Positions 10,970 through 22,300 of a stretch of 64,000 nucleotides of DNA are shown in pieces (the stretch's first letter is position 1; the number at the start of each line of letters is the position of its first letter). The stretch is from the NCBI GenBank assembly GCA_029945375.1, contig CM057057.1, positions 496,001-560,000 on the forward strand, given 5' to 3'. Below the pieces are notes generated by a model. The model saw nothing but the letters and a program-made list of their open reading frames with translations. It made no database searches and had not been told where the DNA came from. Made by a program: the position numbers and the translations under genes. This stretch comes from Agaricus subrufescens. Lineage: Eukaryota; Basidiomycota; Agaricomycetes; Agaricales; Agaricaceae.

Positions 10970-12928
10970 ATGGCCACGTCTGAGGACGAGTCGGTCCTCC
11001 AAAAACTCGATGCCGCCGCAGCACCTCTCGCCAAATTCGATGCGTTTCCAAAGGTGCCCTCGGCATTCAAGTCCCGGTCGGAGAGTCGAGGGTTCATGAC
11101 CATATTTGTCCTGCTTATTGCGCTGCTGTTGATGCTCAATGATATTGGGGAATATATCTGGGGGTGGCCTGAGTTTAGGTTTGCGGTGGACCAGGAGAAT
11201 GCTCCGTATATGTTTATCAATCTCGATATGGTGGTTAATATGCAGTGTCGGCGTGAGTGACCTTTCTTCGTTGTGTGAGTATTTCTGGACGACTTTTTTG
11301 ATTGGGTAGACTTGAGTGTGGATTTGCGAGATGTGGTAGGAGATCGACTGATGTTGAGTGGAGGACTCCAACGAGATGGTGTCAAATTTGATGTTGGCGA
11401 AGCTACTGCTTTAAAGTCCGTTACCCTCGAATTTTGACTTTGAATGGCGTATTGACCGTCTGTATCCAGGGAACATTCGAAAGCTCTTTCCGCAAGGCAA
11501 GTTACCTCCCAGTCAAGACGGTCACGGGGATTCTTTGATACGCTCTTGAGACGAAACCCCGAACCCAAATTCAAACCGACGTATAAGCATGTGCCGGATG
11601 GTGGTGCATGTAGGATTTATGGTACCCTTCCTGTCAAACGAGTTACTGGTGCGATTTATTCTTGGCTACTGGTTCATTGGTCGCCGGAGGGGTCTAACTG
11701 GTCCTTTCAGCCAACCTTCATATTACTACCATCGGTCATGGATATGCCAGTTACGAGCATGTCGATCATACCCGTGCGTTTGTTTCTTGACTGTCTAGTT
11801 TTTGATGTTGAGTTTATGCGCCTCTTTAGAGATGAATCTCTCACATGTTATCACTGAATTCTCATTTGGTCCCCATTTCCCTGAAATCGTTCAACCTCTT
11901 GATGAATCTTTCGAAGTAACACAAGATCGTGAGTCTTGTGCTACATTACGGTGTTGTACTCTGCTTATATATGCCTATAGATTTCACGGCGTATCAATAT
12001 TTCCTGCATGTGGTACCCACAACTTACATCGCTCCTCGAACTTCTCCTCTGCGAACAAACCAATATAGTGTGACGCATTATACTCGGAAGGTGGAACATA
12101 ACAAAGGCACCCCTGGTATCTTTTTCAAATTTGATTTGGACCCTATGAATATCACGATTCATCAAAAGACGACAACCTTGATTCAATTATTGATTCGGTA
12201 TGTTCTTTCCTATATCCTCCCGGCCTGCTGTGTTGAGAGTAAATTCTTTTTGTAGGTGTGTCGGTGTTATAGGCGGTGTATTTGTGTGCATGGGTTATGC
12301 CATTCGTGTAACGACCCGTGCTGTCGAGGTGGTTGCCGGTTCAGAAGATCAAGGTATCGTAGCTGCCGAATCGTCAGCTGTAAAGACAGGTCTGAGAGCG
12401 AAATGGGGTGGTGGAGATCTGCGTTCGAGAAGAACTCAATCTGGGAAAATGGTTAGACAGGGCAATGGGTGGGTTTTGGAAGGGAGCACTGCAAGTCCCA
12501 GTTATGGAACATCACCCGGGCCGATGAACGCGCCACATACACCCGGGATGCCTTCGCCATTTATGCCGATGATGAATCCTCCGACTATGGCGCCTCAGTC
12601 GGCTGGACCACATAGTTCAGTTGGACTAGGGTTACCTTCGTCGACGTTTGGTGCGAATTCTGGCGCGAATGGTGCTGGGCAGCAGGGTGGACACGTGCGC
12701 TCTCCTTCGTTGTTGGGTGGTCCACCAAGAACGCCTTATAGTCATATACAAGCGAATGGTGCATCGAACCATAATACATCTGCGGGCTCAGTTCCTGGAA
12801 CGCCTTCGCTTTTCCCTCCGACACCTAATCCTGATAATGGAAGTGGAAGTGAGATGAATGGGAATGGGAATGGAGGAGGGATGTTTGCGCAGCAACAGGA
12901 CAGGTTGGTGTCGAAAAAAGATGATTGA
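10970..12928 (+). CDS. ERV41: Erv41/ERGIC2-like ER-Golgi cargo receptor subunit with long tail
   Basis: Seven exons (10970-11252, 11310-11415, 11470-11648, 11711-11773, 11830-11928, 11981-12197, 12256-12928) give 539 residues. The order of features fits Erv41: an N-terminal cytosolic part with LDAFPKV-type motif, TM1 (FMTIFVLLIALLLM), a lumenal domain with LSVDLRDVVGDRL, TIGHGYASYEHVDH and QYFLHVVPTTY, FSVT-like QYSVTHYTRK, GIFFKFDLDPM, then TM2 (CVGVIGGVFVCMGY). Erv41 partners with Erv46 in COPII vesicles and in retrieval of ER residents. After TM2 there is an unusual cytosolic tail of about 200 residues rich in Gly, Ser, Pro, Asn and Met; family members usually end soon after TM2. No splice site is needed to read the tail, but an unannotated intron there is possible. 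Part of this tail is copied at 17.1 kb. Confidence 0.9.
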
Positions 12929-13635
12929 AGGATTGGATTTGTTTAACTTTCTTTCCTTTGTCTTTCTGTATTATGTAGGAAAGTATTCCCGGATCTTTAT
13001 TCCTTTTTTTATCGTACTGATTGGCTTGACTCCTTTTGGGTATTGAATAAAGGTAGATCTCAGCGAGTGCGATTATGGTGTGCGAGTGAAGCCTTTCTTT
13101 GACGCGATAGTCGCAGACACACTGTCTTACGCGCGTGAAAACCTTGCAGCTTCAGCACTTATTCCGATGTAGACGCTGAGCAATGGATTGGATGAACTAC
13201 TTGCGAATGAGATTTTAGTGGTACTACATATAACGTCCGCATACCGTTCGAATGACTGGTATTGGGACGTTTCTTTGATCTTAGTTGTTGAATTGGCGGA
13301 GATTTAATCTAGAGGTAAAGCGAACGGGCAAATATTGAAGTAAGAGATGACTTCTTTCTGGGAGTCCTAGCCCCTCATTTGCGTGTTATGAGTGGAGAAA
13401 ATTCCCCAAGAGCCATCATAACTTATGGGACATATATCTATAAAACGTAGCTAGTTGCTGATGAGAATAAAATGTAAAGACGGAAATCATGTACGCATCT
13501 ATCAATAAGAGATTCTACATCAAAAATGAGTTTAGCATATTAATGCAATCTCCACCATACTAGTTGTGTTTATATCAAGCACTAACGCCCATTGCATTCC
13601 AGGAAGTTACAAAAGTACCGACTTCTACTTCGACA
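12929..13635. other. Intergenic between ERV41 and F-box A1 (convergent 3' ends)
   Basis: ERV41 and F-box A1 converge here, so the stretch should hold both 3' UTRs. The part from about 13240 to 13560 is closely matched at 17.40-17.73 kb. No gene is visible. Confidence 0.5.
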
Positions 13636-14950
13636 TCAACTCCTGTATGGAGCTACCGAGACACCAAAATCGTCTGCCGGTACACGGTTCACTTGAATAT
13701 ATCCAATGAAATCCACGAGCATGCCCTCGACTACTACCCGTTGTTTTTCATGGAAAGGTTCCAAAGGATAGAGCTCGTTACAGTTCATTAAAACGCTGAC
13801 CGAACTCAAACAAGGCCATTGTTCGAGGTAGCACACTTGATCATGGATACAGCCGAGGAAATCATCAAATCTCCGCCGATAAGTGTCAGCACCAGAGTCG
13901 AGTCCTATTCGATCGTTGAGTCTCAGGGAAATTGATTTGACCGCCGAAGGGGATGGTAAAGTAGCGAGCACTAATTCCATATAATCCGCAGTAGATCTCA
14001 AAGTGTCAATTCCGTCAGCCGAAAACGCCAGTGGGCTGTCGAGATAGATAGCCAGGTGTTGTAATGCCCTCAAACGTGGAACCGCTGATATGACAGTGGG
14101 TCCTGCAGCTGGAGCATGCTCGTTAGCAGTAGGAGTTTGAAAGAAATGATGCCTTACTCGAATATTTGACACGGAGATCGAGGGCCTTCAGTTGAGGGGC
14201 CAAGAATTCAAGCATTCTTTCAGGATACGGGTCCCACGGTGATGGATATGTGTAATCCAGCACAAGGTCGACAACATGTCGAAGGAGCTCATTCGCCAGG
14301 CCTTCATGTCGCAGACAGAATTTTGTCACTTGCTTGATCGAGATATTTCCGAACAATACCAGACGCGTGAGCGAGCATTGGTAGGAAGCAAGATCCACAG
14401 ATATGAGTGGCGGGATGATGGGCCCAATACAATCAAACGTGAGGTCAGATGCAACGCACACGCCATGTAGAAGCATCCAGGATGGAACAGGGTCTTGGTT
14501 GGAAATTTCGAGGGAGCGGAACGAGTCGCGTTGGAAGACAGAGCAAAATGCATCAATGGTCTTATGAGATACGTGTTCCCATCGAATACGCTTGTCACGG
14601 AGAAGCAACGATGCAGCATGCTCAGCATGGAGAAGGAAGTTCGTAAACTGCGAGGTAAGGTCACGGTCGTAGTTGGGCGGGGTAGAGGAATCTGACCGGT
14701 CGACGACATAGAGCTCCTTGATGTAAGGAATCAAGTGCTTATAGTCCGAGTGACCCAAGTCAAAAATACCATCGTTGAAGGGATCAAGCCTGACGGTCCT
14801 GAAGAGCATGCGTTGGTAGCGTAGCTTCCATCGAGGACAGACCAGTGTCATGTCTTTGATTTTGGCCGCGCCAGAAGCAATGGCAATGTCCGCGATGTGT
14901 TCCAGTAGCTCGACGGGAAGGCGTGTCACGGGGAAGGAAAATAAAGGCAT
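13636..14950 (-). CDS. F-box protein A1 (minus member of divergent pair 1)
   Basis: Two exons, 14950-14158 and 14102-13636, give 419 residues. I chose the start MPLFSFP at 14950 because the paralogues at 19118 and 26806 begin at the equivalent point; an in-frame ATG 36 nt upstream also exists. The F-box lies at residues about 5-45 (TRLPVELLEHIADIA ... LVCPRWKLRYQRMLF). The remainder is a conserved family region with no obvious leucine-rich repeat signature: SSTPPNYDRDL, VPSWMLLHG, YQCSLTRLVLFGN, FLAPQLKALDL. Exon 1 is exactly 793 nt, as in both paralogues. The probable role is SCF substrate adaptor; the substrate is unknown. It starts 178 bp from, and divergent to, F-box B1. Confidence 0.85.
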
Positions 14951-15128
14951 TGGTGTATCGTGCAAAAATGTTCGGCTTTTATGCAAGTGAATGGTGAGAA
15001 TTTTTTTTGATATACCGCGGATTGAACATGTGCCGGTGGTTTGTATGGTTACTCAAATTGGATCAACTTGTTATCACGATCAACTGTCTTCCCTGAGATA
15101 TTACGCAAATCTGCCATTCAAGCCAGAC
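14951..15128. promoter_or_regulatory. Bidirectional spacer between F-box A1 and B1
   Basis: This 178-bp spacer separates two divergent start codons. It contains AAATTGGATCAACTTGTTAT (15055-15074) and TTACGCAAATCTGCC (15101-15115), both repeated in the spacers of the other pairs and upstream of the single plus-strand copies. It is too short to hold two independent promoters of ordinary size, so shared control is inferred. Confidence 0.6.
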
Positions 15129-16702
15129 ATGACGACCACGTTTCTTGATCTTCCGGATGAACTGATCTTGCATATAGCCAAATTAATGGTGAGAGGCCTA
15201 CTTCCTGTCTCGTTTGTCGAACTCAAGCCGAGCAGGGTCGTGAGGATCGATGTGAAATGCGGCTTGTTGCAAGACGCATCGACTACTGCATTTCACCCAT
15301 CATGTTCGAAGCTCTACGCTCCCTTCGGCCAAGGGGATACAAACTACAGCATTTTGCATTGCTTGCAGAATATTTGAATTGTGGAAAGGAGTTGGTCTTC
15401 AGCCGTTGTACGAAAAAGATCTTTATTAGGGCCTACGACAGCGACCCTTCTGCTTTGGTACTCCCATGGCTGCGACAGGTCAAGAATTTGGCCCCGACCC
15501 TGACCAACTTGCAATCCTTGATGTGAGTGACACCTAGATTGTAACAACAGCTCGTACGAATTGAATTAGGTGGTCGTATTGGCCACGCAAACATCCAGTG
15601 CCGAATCTGCTAATGGACACATTCAACTCGTTCGGATCTCTTCCATATATTAAAGAATTGGCAATCCGGATTATACTCGCTGATCCATTCCCTGGATTCA
15701 ATCTCAAGGCATTTTCCAATTTGACTTCTTTTTCAATAGATTGGCAACATACGGCAAGCGTCCCTCAGTCTTTCGTCAATGAGGTCGCAGCTCTCCTCGG
15801 GCGATGTCCGGAATTAGAATCCTTTACGTTCCGCATCCCACGCCCTTATCACCCTCCTGATGCCCCTTTACTGTCAGACTTTCTTGCCGATTTACCGTCC
15901 ACTGCGTGTCTTCAGCTCAGGCTGCTGGACGTGACTGGCCTACGTGTTTCTGCCGATGACTTTCGCACCCATTTACATCATCTATTGTCTCTCAAGGTAC
16001 TGCAATTGATGTTCAACCGTCATGCAGATCCGCCCCAACAAAATGGAGAAATCTGTCAACTCCTGCTTGACAACTACATCTATCTCGATGAGCTCACCAT
16101 TGACACCACTCATCCAACCGGTGTCCTCAACTATCTTTCATCATATTGTGGCCTGCAGCGCCTCGGATTCCGATCGCGGTACCCTGAAGCCGACACGTCT
16201 GACGGCGTTCACCATTTCTTCGCTTCAGTCCTTCCGCGCCATAGTAGTACATTACGGGAGTTGTACCTAGGGTGGTCCGTTGAATCTCTCTGGACGAGAG
16301 AGATGGCCTTGGATGATCTTGAACATATCAAGGAATGTCAGCGACTGACATGGCTGGTTTGTCATGTTACGGTGGTAGATGGACCTACAGTTCGCACAGA
16401 CAGGACGTTGGTGAGTGATAATATATATTATCATCTTTGTCTTTATTTCTGAAAGTATGTAGCGGACATGGCTGGAGACTGCCATAAAACTCCCGCGTTT
16501 ACAGCATTTGAAGCTCCTTACTACATGCCTACATCAGCCGGCACTTCAAGAGGGAAAATTTCAATATGATATATATACCACCCATGATGCTGACATGGAA
16601 GTTGCGATTATGAACTTTGCCCAGGCAGCGGTTGAGAAGCTCAGTACTGGATTAGTCGTCCCGTTCCGGGTCTCAGTTTTTTCACCGACTGACGGGCCGT
16701 GA
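15129..16702 (+). CDS. F-box protein B1 (plus member of divergent pair 1)
   Basis: Four exons (15129-15188, 15245-15522, 15570-16410, 16463-16702) give 472 residues. Exon 1 codes only the first 20 residues, MTTTFLDLPDELILHIAKLM, the first helix of an F-box; exon 2 continues with RLVARRID. The exon 2 frame differs from the read-through frame of exon 1, so the intron is required; the same arrangement is seen in B2, D1 and D2. Later conserved blocks are CGKELVFSRCTKK, RPYHPPDAP and LLDVTGLRVSADDF, with a C-terminal exon ending FSPTDGP. Nothing after the F-box matches a domain I can name. A role as SCF substrate adaptor is inferred. An extra intact copy of its last exon lies just downstream. Confidence 0.85.
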
Positions 16703-16793
16703 TTATGGGTTTCCGTCGTCAGATATTGAATAGACACCACATTATGCCGCTTACATTGCCAACATCTTTGTCTTTATTTCTGAAAGTATCTAG

Positions 16794-17033
16794 CGGACAT
16801 GGCTGGAGACTGCCATAAAACTCCCGCGTTTACAGCATTTAAGGCTCCTTACTACATGCCCACATCAGCCGGCGCTTCAAGAGGGACAATTTCAATATGA
16901 TATCTATACCACCCATGACAGAGACATGACAACGGCGATTAGAAACTTTGCCCGGGCAGCGGTTGAGAAGCTCAGTACAGGATTGGTCGCCCCGTTCCGG
17001 GTCACAGTTTTCTCATCGGCTGACGGGCCGTGA
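16794..17033 (+). pseudogene. Duplicated last exon of F-box B1
   Basis: This is a second copy of the terminal exon of B1 (16463-16702), preceded by its own intron tail (acceptor ...TATCTAG at 16793). The 80-codon frame is fully open and ends in the same SADGP-type C-terminus. There is no upstream exon attached, so by itself it is a fragment. It could serve as an alternative last exon for B1 if splicing skipped the first copy. Differences from the first copy are scattered substitutions, with no frameshift. Confidence 0.75.
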
Positions 17034-17134
17034 TTATGTGTTTCTGTCGTCAAATATTCAATAGACAGCACATTATGCCGCTTCCACTGCCAGTTTGTTG
17101 TTGATCGTACAGATGTTCATTCTACAATCCTTCG

Positions 17135-17349
17135 ACAATGGCACCTCAGTCGGCTGGACCGCATAGTTCAGTTGGATTAGGGTTACCTTCGTCGACGTTT
17201 GGTGCAAACTCTGGCGCGAATGGTGCTGGGCAGCAGAGTGGACATGTGCGCTCTCCTTCGTTGTTAGGTGGTCCACCAAGAACGTCTTATCGTCATATAC
17301 AAGGGAATGGGGCACCGAATCGTAATGATGCAATGGACACTTGCAAATA
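17135..17349 (+). pseudogene. Fragment of the ERV41 last exon
   Basis: The sequence matches ERV41 from about 12588 to 12780 with the same reading frame (MAPQSAGPHSSVGLG ..., SPSLLGGPPRT). It lacks the rest of the gene and runs into a stop at 17349. It marks the left end of duplication unit 2 and shows that ERV41 supplied the edge of the copied segment. Confidence 0.85.
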
Positions 17350-17803
17350 AAATTTGCTGAGACACCGTATTTCAATCATGCCACACATGTTACCCTGATG
17401 CCGTTCGAACAATTGGTATTGCGACGTCTCTTTGATCTCAGTTCATTGTTGAATTGGTGGAGAGATCTAGAGGTAAGCGAGTGGGTAGATATTGAAGAGC
17501 AGTAAGAGATGATTTATTTTCGAGAATCCAACTAGCCGCTCATTTGCGTGTCATTAATGTAGAAAATTCCGCGGAAGCATCATAACTTACGGGACATATA
17601 TCTATAAAACGTAACTAGTTGCTGATTGAAGAAAAAATGTAAAGACGGACATTATGTATGCATCTATCATTGAGGCATGCTACATCAAATATGATTTTAG
17701 CATGTTAACGCCCTGTTCACCGTACTGATTGTGTTGATATCAATAAGCACTAACGCCCATTGCACTCCGGGGAGTTTCAAAAGTACCGACTTCTACTTCG
17801 ACA

Positions 17804-19118
17804 TCAACTCCTGTATGGAGCTACCGAGACACCAAAATCGTTTGCTCGTACACGGTTCACTTGAATATATCCAAGGAAATCCACGTGCATGCCCTGGACT
17901 ACTACGTCTTGATTGTCGTGGAAGGGTTCCAAGGGATAGACATCGTTAAAGTTCATTAAAACGTTGATTGAAGTTAAACAAGGCCATTGTTCAGGGTAGC
18001 ACACTTGATCATGGATACAGCCGAGGAAGTCATCAAATCTCCACCGATAGGTGTCAGCACCAGAGTTGAGTCCTGTTCGATCGTTGATTCTCAGGGAAAT
18101 TGATTTGACCGCCGAAGGGGATGGTAAAGTAGCAAGCACTAATTCCATATATTTCTCAGCAGACTTCAGGGTGTCAGCTTCGCCAGCCAAAAACGCCTGC
18201 GGGCTGTCGAGATAGATAGCCAGGTGTTGTAGTGCTCCCAGACGTGGAACTGTTGATAAGACGGAGGGTGCCGGGGCTAGAGCATGCTCATTAGCGGCGG
18301 GATTTTGAACGAAATGATGCCTTACTCGAATATTTGACACGGAGATCGAGGGCCTTCAGTTGAGGGGCCAAGAATTCAAGCATTCTTTCAGGATACGGGT
18401 CCCACGGTGATGGATATGTATAATCCAGCACAAGGTCGACAACGTGTCGAAGGAGCTCATTCGCCAGGCCTTCATGTTGCAGGCAGAATTTTGTCGCTTG
18501 CTTGATCGAGATATTTCCGAACAATACCAGACGCGTGAGCGAGCATTGGTAGGAAGCAAGATCCACAGATATGAGCGGCGGGATGATGGGCCCAATACAA
18601 TCAAACGTGAGGTCAGATGCAACGCACACGCCATGTAGAAGCATCCAAGATGGAACAGGGTCTTGGTTGGAAATTTCTAGAGAGCGGAACGAGTTGCGTC
18701 TGAATACAGTGCAAAATGCATCAATGGTCTTATGTGAAATGTGTCCCCATTGAATACGGTCATCACGGAGCAGCAACGATGCAGCATGCTCAGCATGGAG
18801 AAGGAAGTTCGTGAACCGTGGTGAGAGGTCACGATCGTAGTTGGGCGGGGTAGAGGAATCTGACCGGTCGACGACATAGAGCTCCTCGATGTAAGGAATC
18901 AAGTGCTTATAGTCCGAGTGACCCAAGTCAAAAATACCATCGTTGAAGGGATCAAGCCTGACGGTCCTGAAGAGCATGCGTTGGTAGCGTAGCTTCCACC
19001 GAGGACAGACCAGTGTCATGTCTTTGATTTTGGCCGCGCCAGAAGCAATGGCAATGTCCGTGATGTGTTCCAAAAGCTCGACAGGGAGGCGCGTCATGGG
19101 GAAGGAAAATAAAGGCAT
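17804..19118 (-). CDS. F-box protein A2 (minus member of divergent pair 2)
   Basis: Two exons, 19118-18326 and 18276-17804, give 421 residues. It is a close tandem paralogue of A1 with the same 793-nt first exon, the same F-box (TRLPVELLEHITDIA ... LVCPRWKLRYQRML) and the same family blocks. The acceptor of its intron has shifted by a few bases relative to A1, so exon 2 begins with a slightly different peptide (PAPSVLSTVPRL). Both reading frames are intact. Its start faces F-box B2 across 166 bp. Confidence 0.85.
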
Positions 19119-19284
19119 TGGTGTATCGCGCAAAAATGTTCGGCTTTTATGCAAGTAAATGGTGAGAATTTTTTTTTGATATACATGTGCCGGTGGTTTG
19201 TATGTTACTCAAATTGGATTAACTTGTTATCACGATCAACCGTCTTCCCTGAGATATTACGCAAATCTGCCATTCAAGCCAGAC
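19119..19284. promoter_or_regulatory. Bidirectional spacer between F-box A2 and B2
   Basis: This 166-bp spacer is the copy of 14951-15128. It keeps AAATTGGATTAACTTGTTAT (19211-19230) and TTACGCAAATCTGCC (19257-19271). It has lost about a dozen bases near the middle, next to a poly-T run, without loss of either motif. Confidence 0.6.
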
Positions 19285-20852
19285 ATGACGTTTCTTGATC
19301 TTCCGGATGAACTGATCTCGCATATAGCCAAATTAATGGTGAGAGGCCTACTTCCTGTCTCGTTTGTCGAGCTCAAGCCGAGCAGGGTCGTGAGGATCGA
19401 TGTGAAATGCGGCTTGTTGCTAGACGCATCGACTACTGCATTTCACCCATCATGTTCGAAGCTCTACGCTCCCTTCGGCCAGTGGGATACAAACTACAGC
19501 ATTTTGCATTGCTTGCAGAGTATTTGAATTGTGGAAAGGAGTTGGTCTTCAGCCGTTGTACGAAAAAGATCTTTATTAGGGCCTACGACAGCGACCCTTC
19601 TGCTTTGGTACTCCCATGGCTGCGACAGGTCAAGAATTTGGCCCCGACCCTGACCAACTTGCAATCCTTGATGTGAGTGACATCTAGATTGTAACAACAG
19701 CTCGTACGAATTGAATTAGGTGGTCGTATTGGCCACGCAAACCTCCAGTGTCAAATCTGCTAATGGACACATTCAACTCGTTTGGATCTCTTCCATACTT
19801 CAAAGAGTTAGCAATCCGGATTTTGTCTGCTGACCCATTCCCTGGATTCAATCTCAAGGCGTTTTCCAATTTGACTTCTCTTTCAATAGATTGGCAGCAC
19901 AGGGCAAACGTCCCTCAGTCTTTTGTCAGCGATGTCGCGGGTCTCGTCGGACGATGTCCGGAATTAGGATCCTTTACGTTCCGCATCCCACGCCCTTATC
20001 ACCCTCCTGATGCCCCTTTACTGGCAGACTTTCTTGCCGATTTACCGTCCACTGCGTGTCTTAAGCTCAGGCTGCTGGACGTGACTGGCCTATGTGTTTC
20101 TGCCGATGACTTTCGCACCCATTTACATCATCTAGTGTCTCTCAAGGTACTGCAATTGATGTTCAACCGTCATGCAGATCCGCCCCAACAAAATGGAGAA
20201 ATCTGTCAACTCCTGCTTGACAACTACATCTATCTCAATGAGCTCACCATTGACACCACTCATCCAACCGGTGTCCTCAACTATCTTTCATCATATTGTG
20301 GCCTGCAGCGCCTCGGATTCCGATCGCGGTACCCTGAAGCTGACACCCCTGAGGGCGTTCACCGCTTCTTCGCTTCGGTACTTCCGCGTCACAGTGCTAC
20401 ATTACAGGAGTTGTACCTAGGCTGGACTGTCGAATCTCTATGGACAAAAGAAATCGCCTTGCATGATCTTGAACATATCAAGGAATGTCAGCGACTGACA
20501 TGGCTGATTTGTTATGTTACGGTGGTAGATGGACCTACAGTTCGTACAGACAGAGTGTTGGTGGGTGATAGTATATGTTATCGTCTTTGTCTTTGTCTCT
20601 GAAAATATGTAGCGGACATGGCTGGAGACTGCCATAAACATCCCGCGTTTACAGCACTTGAGGCTCCTTACTACATGCCTACATCAACCGGCGCTTCAAG
20701 AGGGAAAATTCCAGTACGATTTATATATCACCCACGATAAAGACATGGAAAGAGCGATTGTAAAGTTTGCCCGGGCAGCGGTTGAGAAGCTCAGTACTGG
20801 ATCGTTCGTCCCGTTCCGGGTCTCAGTTGTCTCACCAACTGACGGGCCGTGA
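19285..20852 (+). CDS. F-box protein B2 (plus member of divergent pair 2)
   Basis: Four exons (19285-19338, 19395-19672, 19720-20560, 20613-20852) give 470 residues. It is the tandem copy of B1 with identical exon lengths except for a two-codon deletion right after the start (MTFLDLPDELISHIAKLM). The donor of the last intron is GTGGGT here and GTGAGT in B1. The conserved blocks CGKELVFSRCTKK, RPYHPPDAP and LLDVTGLCVSADDF are present. The frame is open throughout. Confidence 0.83.
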
Positions 20853-20876
20853 TTATGTGTTTCCGTCGTCACATAC

Positions 20877-21723
20877 CTTTACGTTCCGCATCCCACGCCC
20901 TTATCACCCTCCTGATGCCCCTTTACTGGCAGACTTTCTTGCCGATTTACCGTGCGTGTCTTAAGCTCAGGCTTGGACGTGACTGGCCTATGTGTTTCTG
21001 CCGATGACTTTCGCACCCATTTACATCATCTAGTGTCTCTCAAGGTACTGCAATTGATGTTCAACCGTCATGCAGATCCGCCCCAACAAAATGGAGAAAT
21101 CTGTCAACTCCTGCTTGACAACTACATGAGCTCACCATTGGGTGTCCTCAACTATCTTTCATCATATTGTGGCCTGCAGCGCCTCGGATTCCGATCGCGG
21201 TACCCTGAAGCTGACACCCCTGAGGGCGTTCACCGCTTCTTCGCTTCGGTACTTCCGCGTCACAGTGCTACATTACAGGAGTTGTACCTAGGCTGGACTG
21301 TCGAATCTCTATGGACAAAAGAAATCGCCTTGCATGATCTTGAACATATCAAGGAATGTCAGCGACTGACATGGCTGATTTGTTATGTTACGGTGGTAGA
21401 TGGACCTACAGTTCGTACAGACAGAGTGTTGGTGGGTGATAGTATATGTTATCGTCTTTGTCTTTGTCTCTGAAAATATGTAGCGGACATGGCTGGAGAC
21501 TGCCATAAACATCCCGCGTTTACAGCACTTGAGGCTCCTTACTACATGCCTACATCAACCGGCGCTTCAAGAGGGAAAATTCCAGTACGATTTATATATC
21601 ACCCACGATAAAGACATGGAAAGAGCGATTGTAAAGTTTGCCCGGGCAGCGGTTGAGAAGCTCAGTACTGGATCGTTCGTCCCGTTCCGGGTCTCAGTTG
21701 TCTCACCAACTGACGGGCCGTGA
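20877..21723 (+). pseudogene. Partial tandem copy of F-box B2 (exons 3-4)
   Basis: This block repeats 19972-20852, that is, the second half of exon 3, the last intron and exon 4. The offset is 905 bp at its left end and 871 bp at its right end, because it has four short deletions relative to B2 (5, 2, 10 and 17 bp), all in the exon 3 part. The deletions shift the frame near the left end, and there is no F-box, so the copy cannot encode a whole protein. From about 21150 rightward it is nearly identical to B2. The last exon (21484-21723) is intact. Confidence 0.85.
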
Positions 21724-22071
21724 TTATGTGTTTCCGTCGTCACATACTGAGTAGACAGCACATTATGTCGTTTACATTGCTAGTTTGTTGTTGGCAAGAC
21801 AGATGTTCATCACACATGAAGGTCGGAGAAGATGGGATATAAATGCCGTTATGCAACAAGGATGGCTGATAACCAATCTGGGTGCCGAAATGGTTTGTTC
21901 TCACACACATCGACCATATTTCGGCACATCGACAGGGAGGCATCGCGCCACAACATTTTATGTCAGTGTGGGTGTCTGTGGGAAAACATGTGCATATCTT
22001 TATTTAAAATGGATTACCCTGTTGTCACAATTGTTCCCCTCATATCACCCAAGTCTAGCATCCAAAACGAC

Positions 22072-22300
22072 ATGGCGACCACGTTTCTTGGCCTGCCGGA
22101 TGAACTAACCTTGCATTTAGCAGAGTTATTGGTGAGCAGTGCTCATTGCGCACCCTTCTTCGAACTCAAATTCAGCAGGATCGACGTGAACAATATGGAA
22201 TGTGCCCTGTCGCAACGTGTGTGGCTGGATTGTGGCTCGTCGATCTCCAGTTACACAGGGGAAGTCAAAGTTGAGCAATTTTGGGTACGTTTTTGACGCC
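22072..22300 (+). pseudogene. Truncated F-box gene (type B/D, 5' end only)
   Basis: The start MATTFLGLPDELTLHLAELL and its splice donor (GTGAGC) match exon 1 of the B/D family, and about 60 bases of exon 2 follow (GATCGACGTGAACAATATGG). Similarity ends near 22260 and unrelated sequence begins. A weakened version of the family promoter motif lies upstream near 22010. Only the 5' end of the gene was copied or retained. The interval 21724-22071 before it holds the 3' flank shared with B1. Confidence 0.75.

Larger units (their letters stand above)
12588..16735. repeat. Segmental duplication, unit 1 (ERV41 tail + F-box pair)
   Basis: This block runs from inside the last ERV41 exon through the minus-strand F-box gene at 13.6-14.95 kb to just after the plus-strand F-box gene at 15.1-16.7 kb. 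It is repeated in the same order and orientation at 17135-20875. The offset changes from about 4548 to about 4167 bp within the block, because unit 2 lacks some 380 bp that lie here between roughly 12.78 and 13.24 kb. Confidence 0.85.
17135..20875. repeat. Segmental duplication, unit 2 (ERV41 fragment + F-box pair)
   Basis: Direct tandem copy of 12588-16735, in the same order: ERV41 tail fragment, minus-strand F-box, spacer, plus-strand F-box. It lacks about 380 bp near the ERV41 3' end and has a slightly shorter pair spacer. The gap from 17350 to 17803 matches the A1 3' flank and holds no gene. Confidence 0.85.

Noticed and set aside
10681..11574. 297-codon minus-strand open frame
   Set aside because: It lies antisense across SDHC and ERV41 exons and introns, both of which are firmly identified.
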